From Silanimonas sp. (lineage in GTDB: Bacteria; Pseudomonadota; Gammaproteobacteria; Xanthomonadales; Xanthomonadaceae): a DNA stretch of 49,614 nt. Below are positions 1-8,891 of the stretch, piece after piece. The notes beneath the pieces were generated by a model. The model saw nothing but the letters and a program-made list of their open reading frames with translations. It was not told where the DNA came from and searched no databases. Where the stretch lies: assembly GCA_026005095.1 (NCBI GenBank), contig BPKK01000016.1, positions 7,501 through 57,114 of the forward strand. The letters are read 5' to 3'. Within the stretch, counting starts at the first letter, position 1. The number at the start of each line of letters is the position of its first letter. The position numbers were made by a program, and so were the translations under genes.

Positions 1-1
1 G

Positions 2-1006
2 CACCGCCTGCTGGAAGTACCGGAAGCCAAGCAGATGGCCTCGCGGCTGCGGGTGGGCAGTGAGCTTGCCTTCGAGATCGGGCCGGATGGCGAACTGCGC
101 GGCCTGCGCTTCGACCAGGACGAGAGCCGCCGGATCGCCCTCGCGGTGACCGAGGACGGAGTGCGCCGGGAAGTGATCGAGCGGCCGATCGAGCGCCGCA
201 CTCTGGTGGCCGGCGGCACCATCACGAGCTCGCTGTTCGCCGACGGTGCCCGCGCCGGACTGAGCGCGCCGGTGATGCTCGACATGGTCAAGGCGCTGCA
301 GTACGACATCGACTTCGCCCAGGACCTGCGCGAGGGCGACCGCTTCCAGATCGTCTACGAGGAGCTCTGGCGCGAGGGTGAGCGCTTGCGCGACGGCGGT
401 GTGGTGGCGGTGAACTTCGTCAACCAGGGCAAGCCTTACACCGCGTTGCGCTTCGAGCACGAAGGCCGTGCCGAGTTCTTCGACCTCGAGGGCCGGCCGC
501 TGCGCAAGAGCTTCATGCGCACCCCGATCGAGTTCGCCCGTCTGACCTCGGGCTTCGGCGCCCGCCGTCATCCGATCCTCGGCCGCATGCGCATGCACAA
601 CGGCGTGGACTACGCCGCGCCGGTGGGCACGCCGATCTTCGCCGCCGGCGATGCCCGGGTGAAGTTCGCCGGCTGGCAGAACGGCTACGGCCGCACCGTC
701 ATCCTCGACCATGGCAATGGCGTGACCACCCTGTACGCCCACATGTCGCGGCTCGGCCCGCACCGCGTGGGTGAGCGGGTGCGCCAGGGCCAGACCATCG
801 GCTATGTGGGGGCGAGCGGTCTTGCCACCGGCCCGCACCTGCACTACGAGTTCCGCGTCAATGGCGTGCACCGTAACCCGTTGACCGTGACCATGCCGAA
901 GCCGGAGCCGCTCAAGGGCCCGGCGCTGGCCGAGTTCCGCCGCGCCACGGCACCGGCGCTGGCGCAGCTCAAACACCTCGAAGGGACTCAGCTGGCGGCA
1001 CGCTGA
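2..1006 (+). CDS. M23 family metallopeptidase, murein hydrolase (5' end outside window)
   Basis: The frame is open from base 2, so the N-terminus lies outside the window; the first in-frame ATG (35) is internal. The visible part starts in a LysM/OapA-like region, followed by a linker and a C-terminal lysostaphin-type peptidase M23 domain. Zinc ligands are recognisable: MHNGVDY near base 592 (His and Asp) and HLHYEF near base 836. Family members (MepM/YebA type) cut peptide cross-links in periplasmic peptidoglycan. The family is secure; the exact paralogue is not. The next gene, anmK, recycles anhydro-MurNAc released from the wall, so the pair is functionally coherent, with a 31 bp gap. Confidence 0.9.
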   Translation, partial: HRLLEVPEAKQMASRLRVGSELAFEIGPDGELRGLRFDQDESRRIALAVTEDGVRREVIERPIERRTLVAGGTITSSLFADGARAGLSAPVMLDMVKALQYDIDFAQDLREGDRFQIVYEELWREGERLRDGGVVAVNFVNQGKPYTALRFEHEGRAEFFDLEGRPLRKSFMRTPIEFARLTSGFGARRHPILGRMRMHNGVDYAAPVGTPIFAAGDARVKFAGWQNGYGRTVILDHGNGVTTLYAHMSRLGPHRVGERVRQGQTIGYVGASGLATGPHLHYEFRVNGVHRNPLTVTMPKPEPLKGPALAEFRRATAPALAQLKHLEGTQLAAR

Positions 1007-1037
1007 GATCCTGCTCCGGCATTCCCCGCGCCCTGCC

Positions 1038-2147
1038 GTGTCGCTCTTTCTCGGTCTGATCAGCGGCACCAGTGCCGATGGCATCGATGCTGCGCTGCTG
1101 CGGGTCGAGCCCCGCATCGAGGTGCTGGCGGCGCGTACCCTGCCCTATCCGGCCGAGCTCCAGGCCACGGTGCTGGAGGTTTCGCAAGCCGATGCCCGGC
1201 TCGATCTCGATGCCTTCGGCGCCCTCGACAGCGCGCTCGGCGAAGCCTTCGCCGCCGCCGCACTCGCCCTGCTGGCCGAGGCCGGGGTGGCCCGCGAGGC
1301 CGTGCGGGCGATCGGCTCACACGGCCAGACCCTGCGCCACCGCCCGCGCCCGCCGCAGCGCTTCACGCTGCAGGTGGGCTGCCCGCATGTGATCGCGGAA
1401 CGCACCGGCATCACCGTGGTGGCCGACTTCCGTCGCCGCGACGTGGCCGCGGGCGGCGAAGGGGCGCCGCTGATGCCGGCCTTCCACGCCGCGGTGCTGG
1501 GACATCCGGAGGAGGTGCGCGCGGTGTTGAACCTGGGCGGCATCGGCAACCTCACCCTGCTGGCTCCCGGTGAGCCGGTACGCGGCTTCGACACCGGCCC
1601 GGCCAATGGCCTGATGGATGCCTGGTGCCTGCGCCACACCGGCTGCGGCTACGACGCCGGCGGCGCCTGGGCCGCGGGCGGGCGCGTGCTGCCCGCGCTT
1701 CTGGAACGCTGCCTCGCCGAGCCCTGGCTGGCCCTGCCACCGCCGAAGAGCAGCGGCCGCGACCAATTCCACCTGGGCTGGCTCGAGGCCCGTCTCGACG
1801 GCCACGAAGCAGCTCAGGACGTGCAGGCCACCCTGCTGGAGCTCACGGCCCGCAGCATCGCCGAGGCCCTGCGCGCAACCCAGCCGGCCACGCGCCGGCT
1901 GATCGCCTGCGGCGGCGGCGTGCACAACACGGCCCTGATGGCACGCCTCGCCGCCCTGCTGCCAGACGTCGCGGTGGAGTCCTCGGCCGCGCACGGCCTG
2001 GACCCGGATGCCGTGGAAGCCGCGGGCTTTGCCTGGCTGGCCTGGCAGACCCTGGAGGGCCGGCCGGGCAATCGCCCGGAGGTGACCGGCGCCGCCGGCC
2101 CGCGGATCCTTGGCGCCATCGTGCCCGGCGGGGCATCCACGCCCTGA
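1038..2147 (+). CDS. anmK: anhydro-N-acetylmuramic acid kinase AnmK
   Basis: Phosphorylates and opens 1,6-anhydro-MurNAc to MurNAc-6-phosphate in the cytoplasm during cell-wall recycling. The 369-residue product has the usual AnmK length. The N-terminal ATP-binding motif [15 protein letters not shown] is at residues 7-21; family members usually read SGTSMDGID here. [13 protein letters not shown] lies mid-protein and a glycine-rich CGGGVHN near the C-terminus. The start is GTG at 1038, because the conserved N-terminus begins immediately after it; no strong Shine-Dalgarno is visible. With the M23 peptidase upstream and ampG at 2.5-3.8 kb it forms a murein-recycling neighbourhood. Confidence 0.95.
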   Translation: MSLFLGLISGTSADGIDAALLRVEPRIEVLAARTLPYPAELQATVLEVSQADARLDLDAFGALDSALGEAFAAAALALLAEAGVAREAVRAIGSHGQTLRHRPRPPQRFTLQVGCPHVIAERTGITVVADFRRRDVAAGGEGAPLMPAFHAAVLGHPEEVRAVLNLGGIGNLTLLAPGEPVRGFDTGPANGLMDAWCLRHTGCGYDAGGAWAAGGRVLPALLERCLAEPWLALPPPKSSGRDQFHLGWLEARLDGHEAAQDVQATLLELTARSIAEALRATQPATRRLIACGGGVHNTALMARLAALLPDVAVESSAAHGLDPDAVEAAGFAWLAWQTLEGRPGNRPEVTGAAGPRILGAIVPGGASTP

Positions 2148-2168
2148 GGCGTGCCACGGCATGAAGGC

Positions 2169-2462
2169 TCAACTTGGGGTCGACTCGTCGCCGGGCTTGC
2201 GTACGTAGGCCGGCGCATCGTCCGGCAGGGCGCTCATGGCGTTCATCGCCTCGTAGAAGGCGCGCGCCTCCTCGTCGTTCCAGGCCCCGCGCAGGCGCGC
2301 GATGTCGCCCGGCACCGGCGGCGGGTCGGGCTCGGCAAGGCCTAAGGCCTGCTTGAGCAGGTGCAGGATGACATCGTTGAGCGGCCAGCCCTTCTGCCGG
2401 GCGATCTCCTTGAGGCGCTCGGCCACCCGCTCATCGATGTCGCGGACGAGGAAATCGGCCAT
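2169..2462 (-). CDS. small ribbon-helix-helix-like protein, putative DNA-binding
   Basis: 97 residues. The first 45 (MADFLVRDIDERVAERLKEI, then NDVILHLLKQAL) look like a short beta strand and two helices of the Arc/MetJ/FitA ribbon-helix-helix fold. The C-terminal half is acidic and proline-rich. Such proteins are often antitoxins or small repressors, but no toxin-like gene is adjacent. It lies convergent to anmK (21 bp gap) and directly downstream of ampG on the same strand, 25 bp after it. The fold is inferred from the pattern only and the function is unknown. Confidence 0.6.
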   Translation of the reverse strand: MADFLVRDIDERVAERLKEIARQKGWPLNDVILHLLKQALGLAEPDPPPVPGDIARLRGAWNDEEARAFYEAMNAMSALPDDAPAYVRKPGDESTPS

Positions 2463-2487
2463 GGGGGCGGGCCGTGCTCCGTGGGAA

Positions 2488-3816
2488 TCAGACGTCCGAG
2501 CTTACGCCCCGCGGCCCCCGGCGTGCTAGCCACGCGCAGAGGGCGATGGCCGGGATGGCGAACAGCGCGGTGCCAGCGAAGAACCAGGCATAGGCCTCGG
2601 GCAGCGGCCGGCTCACCGCCAGAGCCTCCACGGCGACGCCGGAGAAGCCCTTCAGCAGCTTGCCGAGCAGGGTGTAGAAGGAGCTCAGCAGGGCGTACTG
2701 GGTGGCGGTGTAGCCGAGCGCAGTGAGGCTAGACATGTAGGCCACGAGCGCGATGCCGGCGAACCCGGCGGAGAAGTTGTCGATCGCCATCGCCAGCATG
2801 AAGACCACAGGATCGCCGCCGCTCAGGGCCAACCAGGAGAAGGCCAGGTTGGAGAGTGGGCCGAGCACGGCGCCAGCGACCAAAGTGGGAAAGAGGCCGA
2901 AGCGGATTGCGCACAGACCGGCTGCGGCGGTGCCGAGCAGGGTGCCGGCAAGCCCGACGCTGGCCCGCACCTTGCCGATCAGCTGCTCGGCGATGCCAAG
3001 GTCGGCGTAGAGCGGGTTGGCCATCGGCCCCATCACGAAATCGGCGAGGCGATAGACGCTGATCGCCGCCAGGATCGCCAGCGCCCACTGCCGGTGCTGG
3101 CGGAAGAAGGCGAGGAAGGGGCCAAGGATGGCGTCGTACAGCCCGCGCGGGGTCCAGATCGGGCCGCTGGCCAGCACCGCCACGCTACGTGGCTCGTCCA
3201 CCCGCAGCACCACCACGAGCGCGGCGAAGGCAAGCGCCGCCATCAGGGCATAGGAGCCCGACCAGCCAAGATCGACGGCGATCAGGAAGATGGCGGCATC
3301 GGTGAGCAGGAGCGCACCGCGATAGCCGAACTGGTAGGCGGCGCTGAGCAGAGCGAGCTGGTTGGCGTCCTCGGCGCATTCGATGCGCCAGGCGTCGATC
3401 ACGATGTCTTGGGTGGCGGAGGCGAAGGCCACCAGCACCGCCAGTACGGCAAAGGTGAACAAGTGCCCCGCGGGCGTCAGCAGGGCCATGCCGGCAAGAC
3501 CGAGCACCACCAGTGACTGCGCGAGGAGCAGCCAGCCGCGGCGGCGGCCGAAGCGGGCGAAGCCGAGCGGTGCCGGCACCCGGTCGACGATCGGCGCCCA
3601 GAGGAACTTCATCGAGTAGGCCAGACCGACCCAAGACAGGAAGCCCACGGCGCCAAGATCGATGCCTTCCTTGCGCGCCCAGAACCCGAGGGTATTGCCC
3701 ACCAGCATGAAGGGCAGGCCGGCGGCGAAGCCGAGCAGCAGGAGCAGGGCGACGTTGGGCCGGCCCAGCCCTGCGAGTACGTCGCGCCAGCCGGGGCGTG
3801 TGCGCTCAGTCGCCAT
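2488..3816 (-). CDS. ampG: AmpG-like MFS muropeptide permease
   Basis: About 442 residues with some 12-14 hydrophobic helices across the whole length. The N-terminus (GLGRPNVALLLLLGFAAGLP) matches the AmpG branch of the major facilitator superfamily. These inner-membrane transporters import GlcNAc-anhydro-MurNAc peptides for recycling, upstream of the AnmK step. The ATG at 3816 (MATERTRPGW) is chosen over far-upstream in-frame codons because those read through the xthA gene and give non-hydrophobic sequence. It overlaps the 3' end of xthA by 11 bp, so co-transcription is likely. Confidence 0.85.
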   Translation of the reverse strand: MATERTRPGWRDVLAGLGRPNVALLLLLGFAAGLPFMLVGNTLGFWARKEGIDLGAVGFLSWVGLAYSMKFLWAPIVDRVPAPLGFARFGRRRGWLLLAQSLVVLGLAGMALLTPAGHLFTFAVLAVLVAFASATQDIVIDAWRIECAEDANQLALLSAAYQFGYRGALLLTDAAIFLIAVDLGWSGSYALMAALAFAALVVVLRVDEPRSVAVLASGPIWTPRGLYDAILGPFLAFFRQHRQWALAILAAISVYRLADFVMGPMANPLYADLGIAEQLIGKVRASVGLAGTLLGTAAAGLCAIRFGLFPTLVAGAVLGPLSNLAFSWLALSGGDPVVFMLAMAIDNFSAGFAGIALVAYMSSLTALGYTATQYALLSSFYTLLGKLLKGFSGVAVEALAVSRPLPEAYAWFFAGTALFAIPAIALCAWLARRGPRGVSSDV

Positions 3817-4576
3817 AATCGACGACGAAGGGCGCGTGGTCGGAGAAGCGCGGCTCCGGATGGATGGCGCAGTCCTGGAGGCGGGCGGCAAGCCCCGGAC
3901 TGACCAGCTGGTAGTCGATGCGCCAGCCCACGTTCTTCGCCCGGGCCTGGCCGCGCTGGCTCCACCAGGTGTAGTCCTGGCCGGTAGGCCGCAGATGGCG
4001 GTAGGCATCCACCCAGCCGTCCTCGCCGAGCAGGGCGGTCATCCAGGCCCGCTCCTCGGGCAGGAAGCCAGAGTTCTTCTCGTTCGACTTCGCATTGCGG
4101 ATGTCCATGGGCGTGTGGGCGATGTTCCAGTCGCCGCAAAGCACCACCTCGCGGCCCGAGGCGAGCAGTTCGCGCAGCTTCGGCCGCAGCCAGTCCATCA
4201 CCTCGAACTTGAAGGCCTGCCGCGCCTCGGCCGAGCTGCCCGAGGGCAGGTAGAGCGAAACCACGGAGAGGCGGCCGAAACGCGCCTCCAGCCAGCGCCC
4301 CTCCTCGTCGAAGGCCTCCCAGCCCAGCCCGGCGGCGAGCGCGTCGGGAGCGCGGCGGCTGTAGATGGCCACGCCCGAATAGCCTTTCTTCGTGGTGGCG
4401 TCGCGGAAGGCCGCATGGTAGCCGGCGGGACGGAAGCGCGCGTCCTCGAGCTGGTGGGCCTGGGCCTTGGTCTCCTGCACGCAGAGCACGTCGATGCCCT
4501 GGGCAGAAAACCAGTCGAAGAAGCCCTTGCTGGCCGCGGAACGCAGGCCGTTGGCGTTGAAGGTGGCGATGCGCAT
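3806..4576 (-). CDS. xthA: exodeoxyribonuclease III (AP endonuclease), Crc-locus homologue
   Basis: A 256-residue Mg-dependent endonuclease/exonuclease/phosphatase-fold enzyme that nicks DNA at abasic sites in base-excision repair. The start is ATG 4576 (MRIATFNANGLR), the conserved N-terminus; the open frame extends further upstream without homology. Catalytic residues are all visible: N7, E35 (QETK), Y109 (YLPSG), D149 and N151 (CGDWNIAH), and the C-terminal His in SDHAPF. The gene is divergent from pyrE, the position of crc in Pseudomonas, but Crc has lost these active-site residues while this protein keeps them. It overlaps ampG downstream by 11 bp. Confidence 0.92.
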   Translation of the reverse strand: MRIATFNANGLRSAASKGFFDWFSAQGIDVLCVQETKAQAHQLEDARFRPAGYHAAFRDATTKKGYSGVAIYSRRAPDALAAGLGWEAFDEEGRWLEARFGRLSVVSLYLPSGSSAEARQAFKFEVMDWLRPKLRELLASGREVVLCGDWNIAHTPMDIRNAKSNEKNSGFLPEERAWMTALLGEDGWVDAYRHLRPTGQDYTWWSQRGQARAKNVGWRIDYQLVSPGLAARLQDCAIHPEPRFSDHAPFVVDYGD

Positions 4577-4722
4577 GCGGCGACGGAGAGGCCGTCCGGG
4601 TTTGGATGGGGTGGAAAACCCGGCGATTGTGGCCGATCCGGGGCCACGGCGTGGGCAGGCCGGCGCGAATCGGCTAGCCTGCGCGCCAGCCTTCATCCCC
4701 GCTTCATGTACCGGAGCCATCC

Positions 4723-5373
4723 ATGGGCGATTACCGCCAGGCCTTCCTCGAACTGTCGCTGCGCTGCGATGCCCTGCGCTTCGGCGAGTTCCACCTGAAA
4801 TCCGGGCGCACCAGCCCCTACTTCTTCAACGCTGGGCAGTTCAACTCTGGCGCGGCACTGGCTGGGCTGGCCGACTGCTATGCCGAGGCCCTGCTGGAGA
4901 GCGGTCTTGGTTTCGACATGCTGTTCGGCCCGGCCTACAAGGGCATCCCGCTGGCCACGGCACTGGCGATCGCGCTGGCGAAGCGTGGCCGCGACGTGCC
5001 GGTGGCTTTCAACCGCAAGGAAGCCAAGACCCATGGCGAGGGCGGCACGCTGATCGGCGCGCCGCTCGCCGGGCGGGTGCTGGTGGTGGACGACGTCATC
5101 ACCGCCGGTACGGCGGTGCGTGAATCGGTGACGATGATCCGTGCCGCCGGCGCCCAGCCAGCCGGGGTGCTGATCGCGCTGGACCGGCAGGAACGCGGAG
5201 CGGAGGGCCAGCGTTCGGCGGCCCGGGAGGCGGCGGAGAGCCTCGGCGTGCCGGTGGTGGCGGTGGCCAGGCTCGACGACCTGCTGGGCTTCGTGGCCGA
5301 CCGCCCGGCGCTGGCCCTGCACCGCGAGCGCCTGCTGGCGTATCGTGCGCAGTACGGCTCCCTCGACGGGTGA
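4723..5373 (+). CDS. pyrE: orotate phosphoribosyltransferase
   Basis: Converts orotate and PRPP to orotidine 5'-phosphate in de novo pyrimidine synthesis (cytoplasm). The 216-residue length is typical. The PRPP-binding signature [17 protein letters not shown] lies around residues 119-135 and the N-terminal [14 protein letters not shown] is the family's conserved start. ATG 4723 follows a CCGGAG-like ribosome site about 9 nt upstream. The 146 bp divergent gap to xthA should hold promoters for both. The DUF4124 gene follows after 6 bp, so it is likely in the same transcript. Confidence 0.96.
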   Translation: MGDYRQAFLELSLRCDALRFGEFHLKSGRTSPYFFNAGQFNSGAALAGLADCYAEALLESGLGFDMLFGPAYKGIPLATALAIALAKRGRDVPVAFNRKEAKTHGEGGTLIGAPLAGRVLVVDDVITAGTAVRESVTMIRAAGAQPAGVLIALDRQERGAEGQRSAAREAAESLGVPVVAVARLDDLLGFVADRPALALHRERLLAYRAQYGSLDG

Positions 5374-5379
5374 ACTGAC

Positions 5380-6048
5380 ATGGCACGCATCGCCCCGGCC
5401 ACCGCCCTGCCCGCCCTTGCCCTCTCGGCGCTGCTCGTGGCGCCGCTCGCCGCCCAGCCGCGGGCCGAGGCGGAGAAGAAGCTGTACCGCTGGGTGGATG
5501 CCACCGGCAAGGTGCACTACACCGATGCCCTGCCGCCCGAGGTGGTGAACCAGGCCCGCGAGGAACTGAGCGCCCGCACCGGCCTGGTGCGTGCCGAGAT
5601 CGGCCGGGCGCTGACCGAGGAAGAGCGGCGGGCGCTCGAGGCCGAGACTGCGGCCGAGGCCGCCGCGCGCACCCACGCCGAGAACCGCCGGCGCGCCGAG
5701 GAGGCGAAGGTGAGCGCCTTCCGTACCGAGGAAGACCTGCGCAAGTCCTACGCCACCCGGCAGGCCATGATCGACGACACCCTGGTGAGTCTGGAGGCGG
5801 CGATCGCCTCCCAGCGCGCCAGTCTGCACCAACAGCTGGGAGTGGCTGGAGATGCCGAGCTGGCCGGGCGACCAGTACCACCGCGGGTGGCCGAGACCAT
5901 CCAGGAACTGCGCCGCGAAGTCTACAAGCAGGAGCAGGCGCGGCTGGAGCGGGCGGCCGAGAAGCAGGTAGTGCAGGAAGAACTCGAGCGGCTGGTCGCG
6001 CTGCTGAAAGAGCGTCAGGAGCGCGGGCTCACCCCGCCGGGCGGCTGA
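5380..6048 (+). CDS. DUF4124-domain secreted coiled-coil protein
   Basis: 222 residues. A signal peptide (residues 1-26, alanine/leucine-rich, ending near LAAQPRA) is followed by a short DUF4124 domain containing KLYRWVDATGKVHYTDALPP (about residues 30-52). The rest, to about residue 215, is rich in Glu, Arg, Ala and Leu and looks like a long helical coiled coil. DUF4124 proteins are exported gammaproteobacterial proteins with no settled function. It starts 6 bp after pyrE and is convergent with algC. Confidence 0.82.
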   Translation: MARIAPATALPALALSALLVAPLAAQPRAEAEKKLYRWVDATGKVHYTDALPPEVVNQAREELSARTGLVRAEIGRALTEEERRALEAETAAEAAARTHAENRRRAEEAKVSAFRTEEDLRKSYATRQAMIDDTLVSLEAAIASQRASLHQQLGVAGDAELAGRPVPPRVAETIQELRREVYKQEQARLERAAEKQVVQEELERLVALLKERQERGLTPPGG

Positions 6049-6080
6049 GGCGAGAGCCCACCGTCCCGCGCGACCGGCCC

Positions 6081-8417
6081 TCAGAAGGGCAGCGAAAGGT
6101 CGCTGCGCAGCGCCAGCATCGCCGACCGGAAAGCCTGCTGCACCCGTGCCAGCGCCTCTTCGCTGTCGGCCTCGAAGCGCAGCACCAGTACCGGCGTGGT
6201 GTTCGAGGCACGCACGAGCCCCCATCCGTCCGGCCAGTCGGCGCGCAAGCCGTCGATGGTCGAGACCCGGGCGCCCTCGAAGCGGGCGTTCTGCACGAAG
6301 GCCTCGATGAAGGCGTGCGGCTCGCCCTCCTGCATCTCGACCTTGAGTTCCGGGGTGCTGAGCGCATCGGGAAGCCCGGCGAACACCTCCTCCGGCTCCT
6401 CGGGGCGGGTGGCGAGGATCTCGAGCAGGCGCGCGGCGGCATAAAGGCCGTCGTCGAAGCCATACCAGCGTTCCTTGAAGAAGAAGTGGCCGCTCATCTC
6501 GCCGGCCAGCTCGGCCTCGGTCTCCTTCATCTTTGCCTTGATCAGCGAGTGGCCGGTCTTCCACATCAGCGGGCTGCCGCCATGGCGCAGCACGTAACCG
6601 GCGAGATGACCGGAGCACTTCACGTCGTAGATGATGCAGGCGCCCGGATTGCGCTCCAGCACGTCGGCGGCGAACAGCATCAGCAGGCGGTCGGGGTAGA
6701 CCATCCGGCCTTCGCGGGTGACTACCCCAAGGCGGTCGCCATCGCCGTCGAAGGCGAGGCCGAGGTCGGCGCCGGTACGTTGCACCGCCTGCACCAGGTC
6801 CTCGAGATTGTGCGGGTCGCTGGGGTCGGGGTGGTGGAAGGGGAAGCTGCCGTCCACCTCGCAGTAGAGCGTCTCGACATCGGCACCGATGGCCTCGAGC
6901 AGGCGCGGCCCGAGCTCGCCGGCCACGCCGCTGCCGGCATCCACCACCACGCGCAGGCGGCGCTCGATCTGGATGTCGCTGGCGATGCGCTCGATATAGG
7001 CCTCGCCGATGTCCACGGTGTCGAGGTCACCGCGGCGCTCGGCCACCGGCATCCGACCCTCGACGATGCGGGCGTAGAGATCGGCAATGGCGCCGCCGGA
7101 GAGGGTCTCGCCGTCGACCACGATCTTGAAACCGTTGTAGTCGGGCGGGTTGTGGCTGCCCGTGACGGCGATGGCGCTGCCGAGCCGTAGGTGATGGGCG
7201 GCGAAATAGGCCACCGGGGTGGGCACCATGCCGACGTCGGTGACATCCACGCCCGACATGCGCAGGCCGTCGATCAAGGCGCGGGCCATCTCCGGCGAGG
7301 ACAGGCGGCCATCGCGGCCCACGGCGATGCCGCGAAGGCCGCGCTCCATCATCAGGGCACCCACGGCCCGGCCGATCAGCCGCGCCACGTCGGCGCTCAG
7401 GGTCTGGCCAACCACGCCGCGGATGTCGTAGGCGCGGAAGATGCTGCGCTCCAGGGCGAGGGCCGGGCCGGCGGGCCGGGGCGAGGCCGCCACCGGGGCG
7501 ACCGCCGGGGCGGCCGCCGGAGCCGCGGGCTCGGCCTGCAGCCGGCCCTGGGCCTGCAGCTCGGCGAGGGTGGGCTCGGGCTCGGCCACCGGCGTGCGGC
7601 GCGCGGCCAGCCGGCGGGCGAAGGCCGCCGCCTTCTCGCGCGGCACCAGCACCAGGGCGAAACCGGACAGGACTACCACCAGCCCGGCCACCAGCTCCAC
7701 CCAGCCGCCAAGCCCGTAAATGCCCGGCTCGGCATAGGGCGCGGCACCGACCAGGCGCAGCCGGGTGTTGGGGATGGCCACGGCGCCCCGCTCGGCCTGG
7801 TCGGCGAGCAGCACATCGCCCTCCTCGATCAGCGAGCGCCCGCCCTGACGCAGAGCGGCATAGGCCCCCGGCGGCGCAGCGCGGCGCACCAGCTCGCGCA
7901 GTTCATCCATCGGCCGGCGCACATAGGCGAGCGCGGCAATGCCGCCCTCGCCGGGAATGGGGGCGGCCAGCGCCAGCCAGGCCCGGCCGGCATCCTGAAC
8001 GATGGCCATGTGCACCGCGTCAGTGTCGAGCGCGGTGAGCAGCAGGCCGAGCTTGCCGTAGCCGAAGCGCTCGACGGCATTCCAGGCGGCACTGAGGTCG
8101 GCTGGATGGATCTCGACCGCCTCGATGCCCACCCAGTCGCCGGCCAGGGCGGCACGGGCGCCATCGAGGTTGTTGCCCTCGACCGCTTCGCGCACCCGGG
8201 GCAGCCTGCGCTGGGCATCGAGCCGCTCCATCTCGGCGCTGAGCCGGGCGCGCAGGGCTGCTGCGGCCTCGCCGCGCACGGCCTGCGCCTGTCCGGCCAG
8301 GGCGGCGCCCTGCATCAGGCTCCAGCCGGCGAAGGCCAGCAGCGAGCCCGTAGCAATGGCCAGCACGGCGATCAGGATGTTGAGGATGCGGATCTTCGGT
8401 CGGGGGGCGTCGGACAT
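6081..8417 (-). CDS. algC: phosphomannomutase/phosphoglucomutase with N-terminal membrane sensor-like domain
   Basis: 778 residues, far longer than the roughly 460-residue catalytic core. Residues 10-35 and about 236-256 are membrane helices flanking a roughly 200-residue segment expected to be periplasmic. An alanine/proline-rich linker follows, then the alpha-D-phosphohexomutase starts near residue 324 (FRAYDIRGVVG). Phosphoserine S421 sits in TGSHNPPDYNGFK, the Mg loop is FDGDGDRLG (about 556), the sugar loop GEMSGHFF, and the phosphate loop RASNTTPVLVLRFE is near the end. The core interconverts Man-6-P/Man-1-P and Glc-6-P/Glc-1-P for polysaccharide and LPS precursors. Similarly extended forms occur in xanthomonads and pseudomonads. 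It probably forms an operon with dut and coaBC (15 bp gap to dut). Confidence 0.93.
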   Translation of the reverse strand: MSDAPRPKIRILNILIAVLAIATGSLLAFAGWSLMQGAALAGQAQAVRGEAAAALRARLSAEMERLDAQRRLPRVREAVEGNNLDGARAALAGDWVGIEAVEIHPADLSAAWNAVERFGYGKLGLLLTALDTDAVHMAIVQDAGRAWLALAAPIPGEGGIAALAYVRRPMDELRELVRRAAPPGAYAALRQGGRSLIEEGDVLLADQAERGAVAIPNTRLRLVGAAPYAEPGIYGLGGWVELVAGLVVVLSGFALVLVPREKAAAFARRLAARRTPVAEPEPTLAELQAQGRLQAEPAAPAAAPAVAPVAASPRPAGPALALERSIFRAYDIRGVVGQTLSADVARLIGRAVGALMMERGLRGIAVGRDGRLSSPEMARALIDGLRMSGVDVTDVGMVPTPVAYFAAHHLRLGSAIAVTGSHNPPDYNGFKIVVDGETLSGGAIADLYARIVEGRMPVAERRGDLDTVDIGEAYIERIASDIQIERRLRVVVDAGSGVAGELGPRLLEAIGADVETLYCEVDGSFPFHHPDPSDPHNLEDLVQAVQRTGADLGLAFDGDGDRLGVVTREGRMVYPDRLLMLFAADVLERNPGACIIYDVKCSGHLAGYVLRHGGSPLMWKTGHSLIKAKMKETEAELAGEMSGHFFFKERWYGFDDGLYAAARLLEILATRPEEPEEVFAGLPDALSTPELKVEMQEGEPHAFIEAFVQNARFEGARVSTIDGLRADWPDGWGLVRASNTTPVLVLRFEADSEEALARVQQAFRSAMLALRSDLSLPF

Positions 8418-8432
8418 GTCCGGGTCTCGAGG

Positions 8433-8891
8433 TCAGCGCGTGCCTGTGTGGCCGAAACCGCCTTCGCCGCGCGCGGAGGCATCGAAGGCATCGACGAGGC
8501 GCCAGCTGGCGCGGGCGATGGGGAGGAAGACGAGCTGGGCCACGCGGTCGCCCGGCTGCACGGTGACCGGCGCCGGGCCGCGGTTCCACAGGCTGATCAT
8601 CAGCGGCCCTTGGTAGTCGGCGTCGATCAGGCCGGTGAGGTTGCCGAGCACCAGCCCCTGCTTGTGGCCGAGGCCGGAACGCGGCAGCACTACGGCGCAG
8701 AGGGTGGGATCGCCGAGGTGGATGGCAAGCCCACTCGGCACCAGGGCCGTCTCGCCCGGGGCGAGGGTGAGCGGGACCTCGAGCATGGCGCGCAGGTCCA
8801 TGCCGGCCGACTGCGCAGTGGCGTACTCCGGCAGCGGGAACTCGCGGCCGAGACGTGGATCGAGGACCTTGAGATCGACCGCGGGGTTCAT
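8433..8891 (-). CDS. dut: deoxyuridine 5'-triphosphate nucleotidohydrolase (dUTPase)
   Basis: Hydrolyses dUTP to dUMP and pyrophosphate, keeping uracil out of DNA and feeding dTMP synthesis. All five trimeric dUTPase motifs are visible: [44 protein letters not shown] and [11 protein letters not shown]. The start at ATG 8891 gives 152 residues, the usual length. It is supported by an ATGA overlap with the coaBC stop (8890-8888), which signals translational coupling; a start 27 bp upstream would be non-homologous. Confidence 0.96.
   Translation of the reverse strand: MNPAVDLKVLDPRLGREFPLPEYATAQSAGMDLRAMLEVPLTLAPGETALVPSGLAIHLGDPTLCAVVLPRSGLGHKQGLVLGNLTGLIDADYQGPLMISLWNRGPAPVTVQPGDRVAQLVFLPIARASWRLVDAFDASARGEGGFGHTGTR

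Noticed and set aside
2169..2462. Toxin-antitoxin pair built on the ribbon-helix-helix protein
   Set aside because: The neighbours are anmK and ampG; no PIN, RelE or other toxin-like frame is adjacent.
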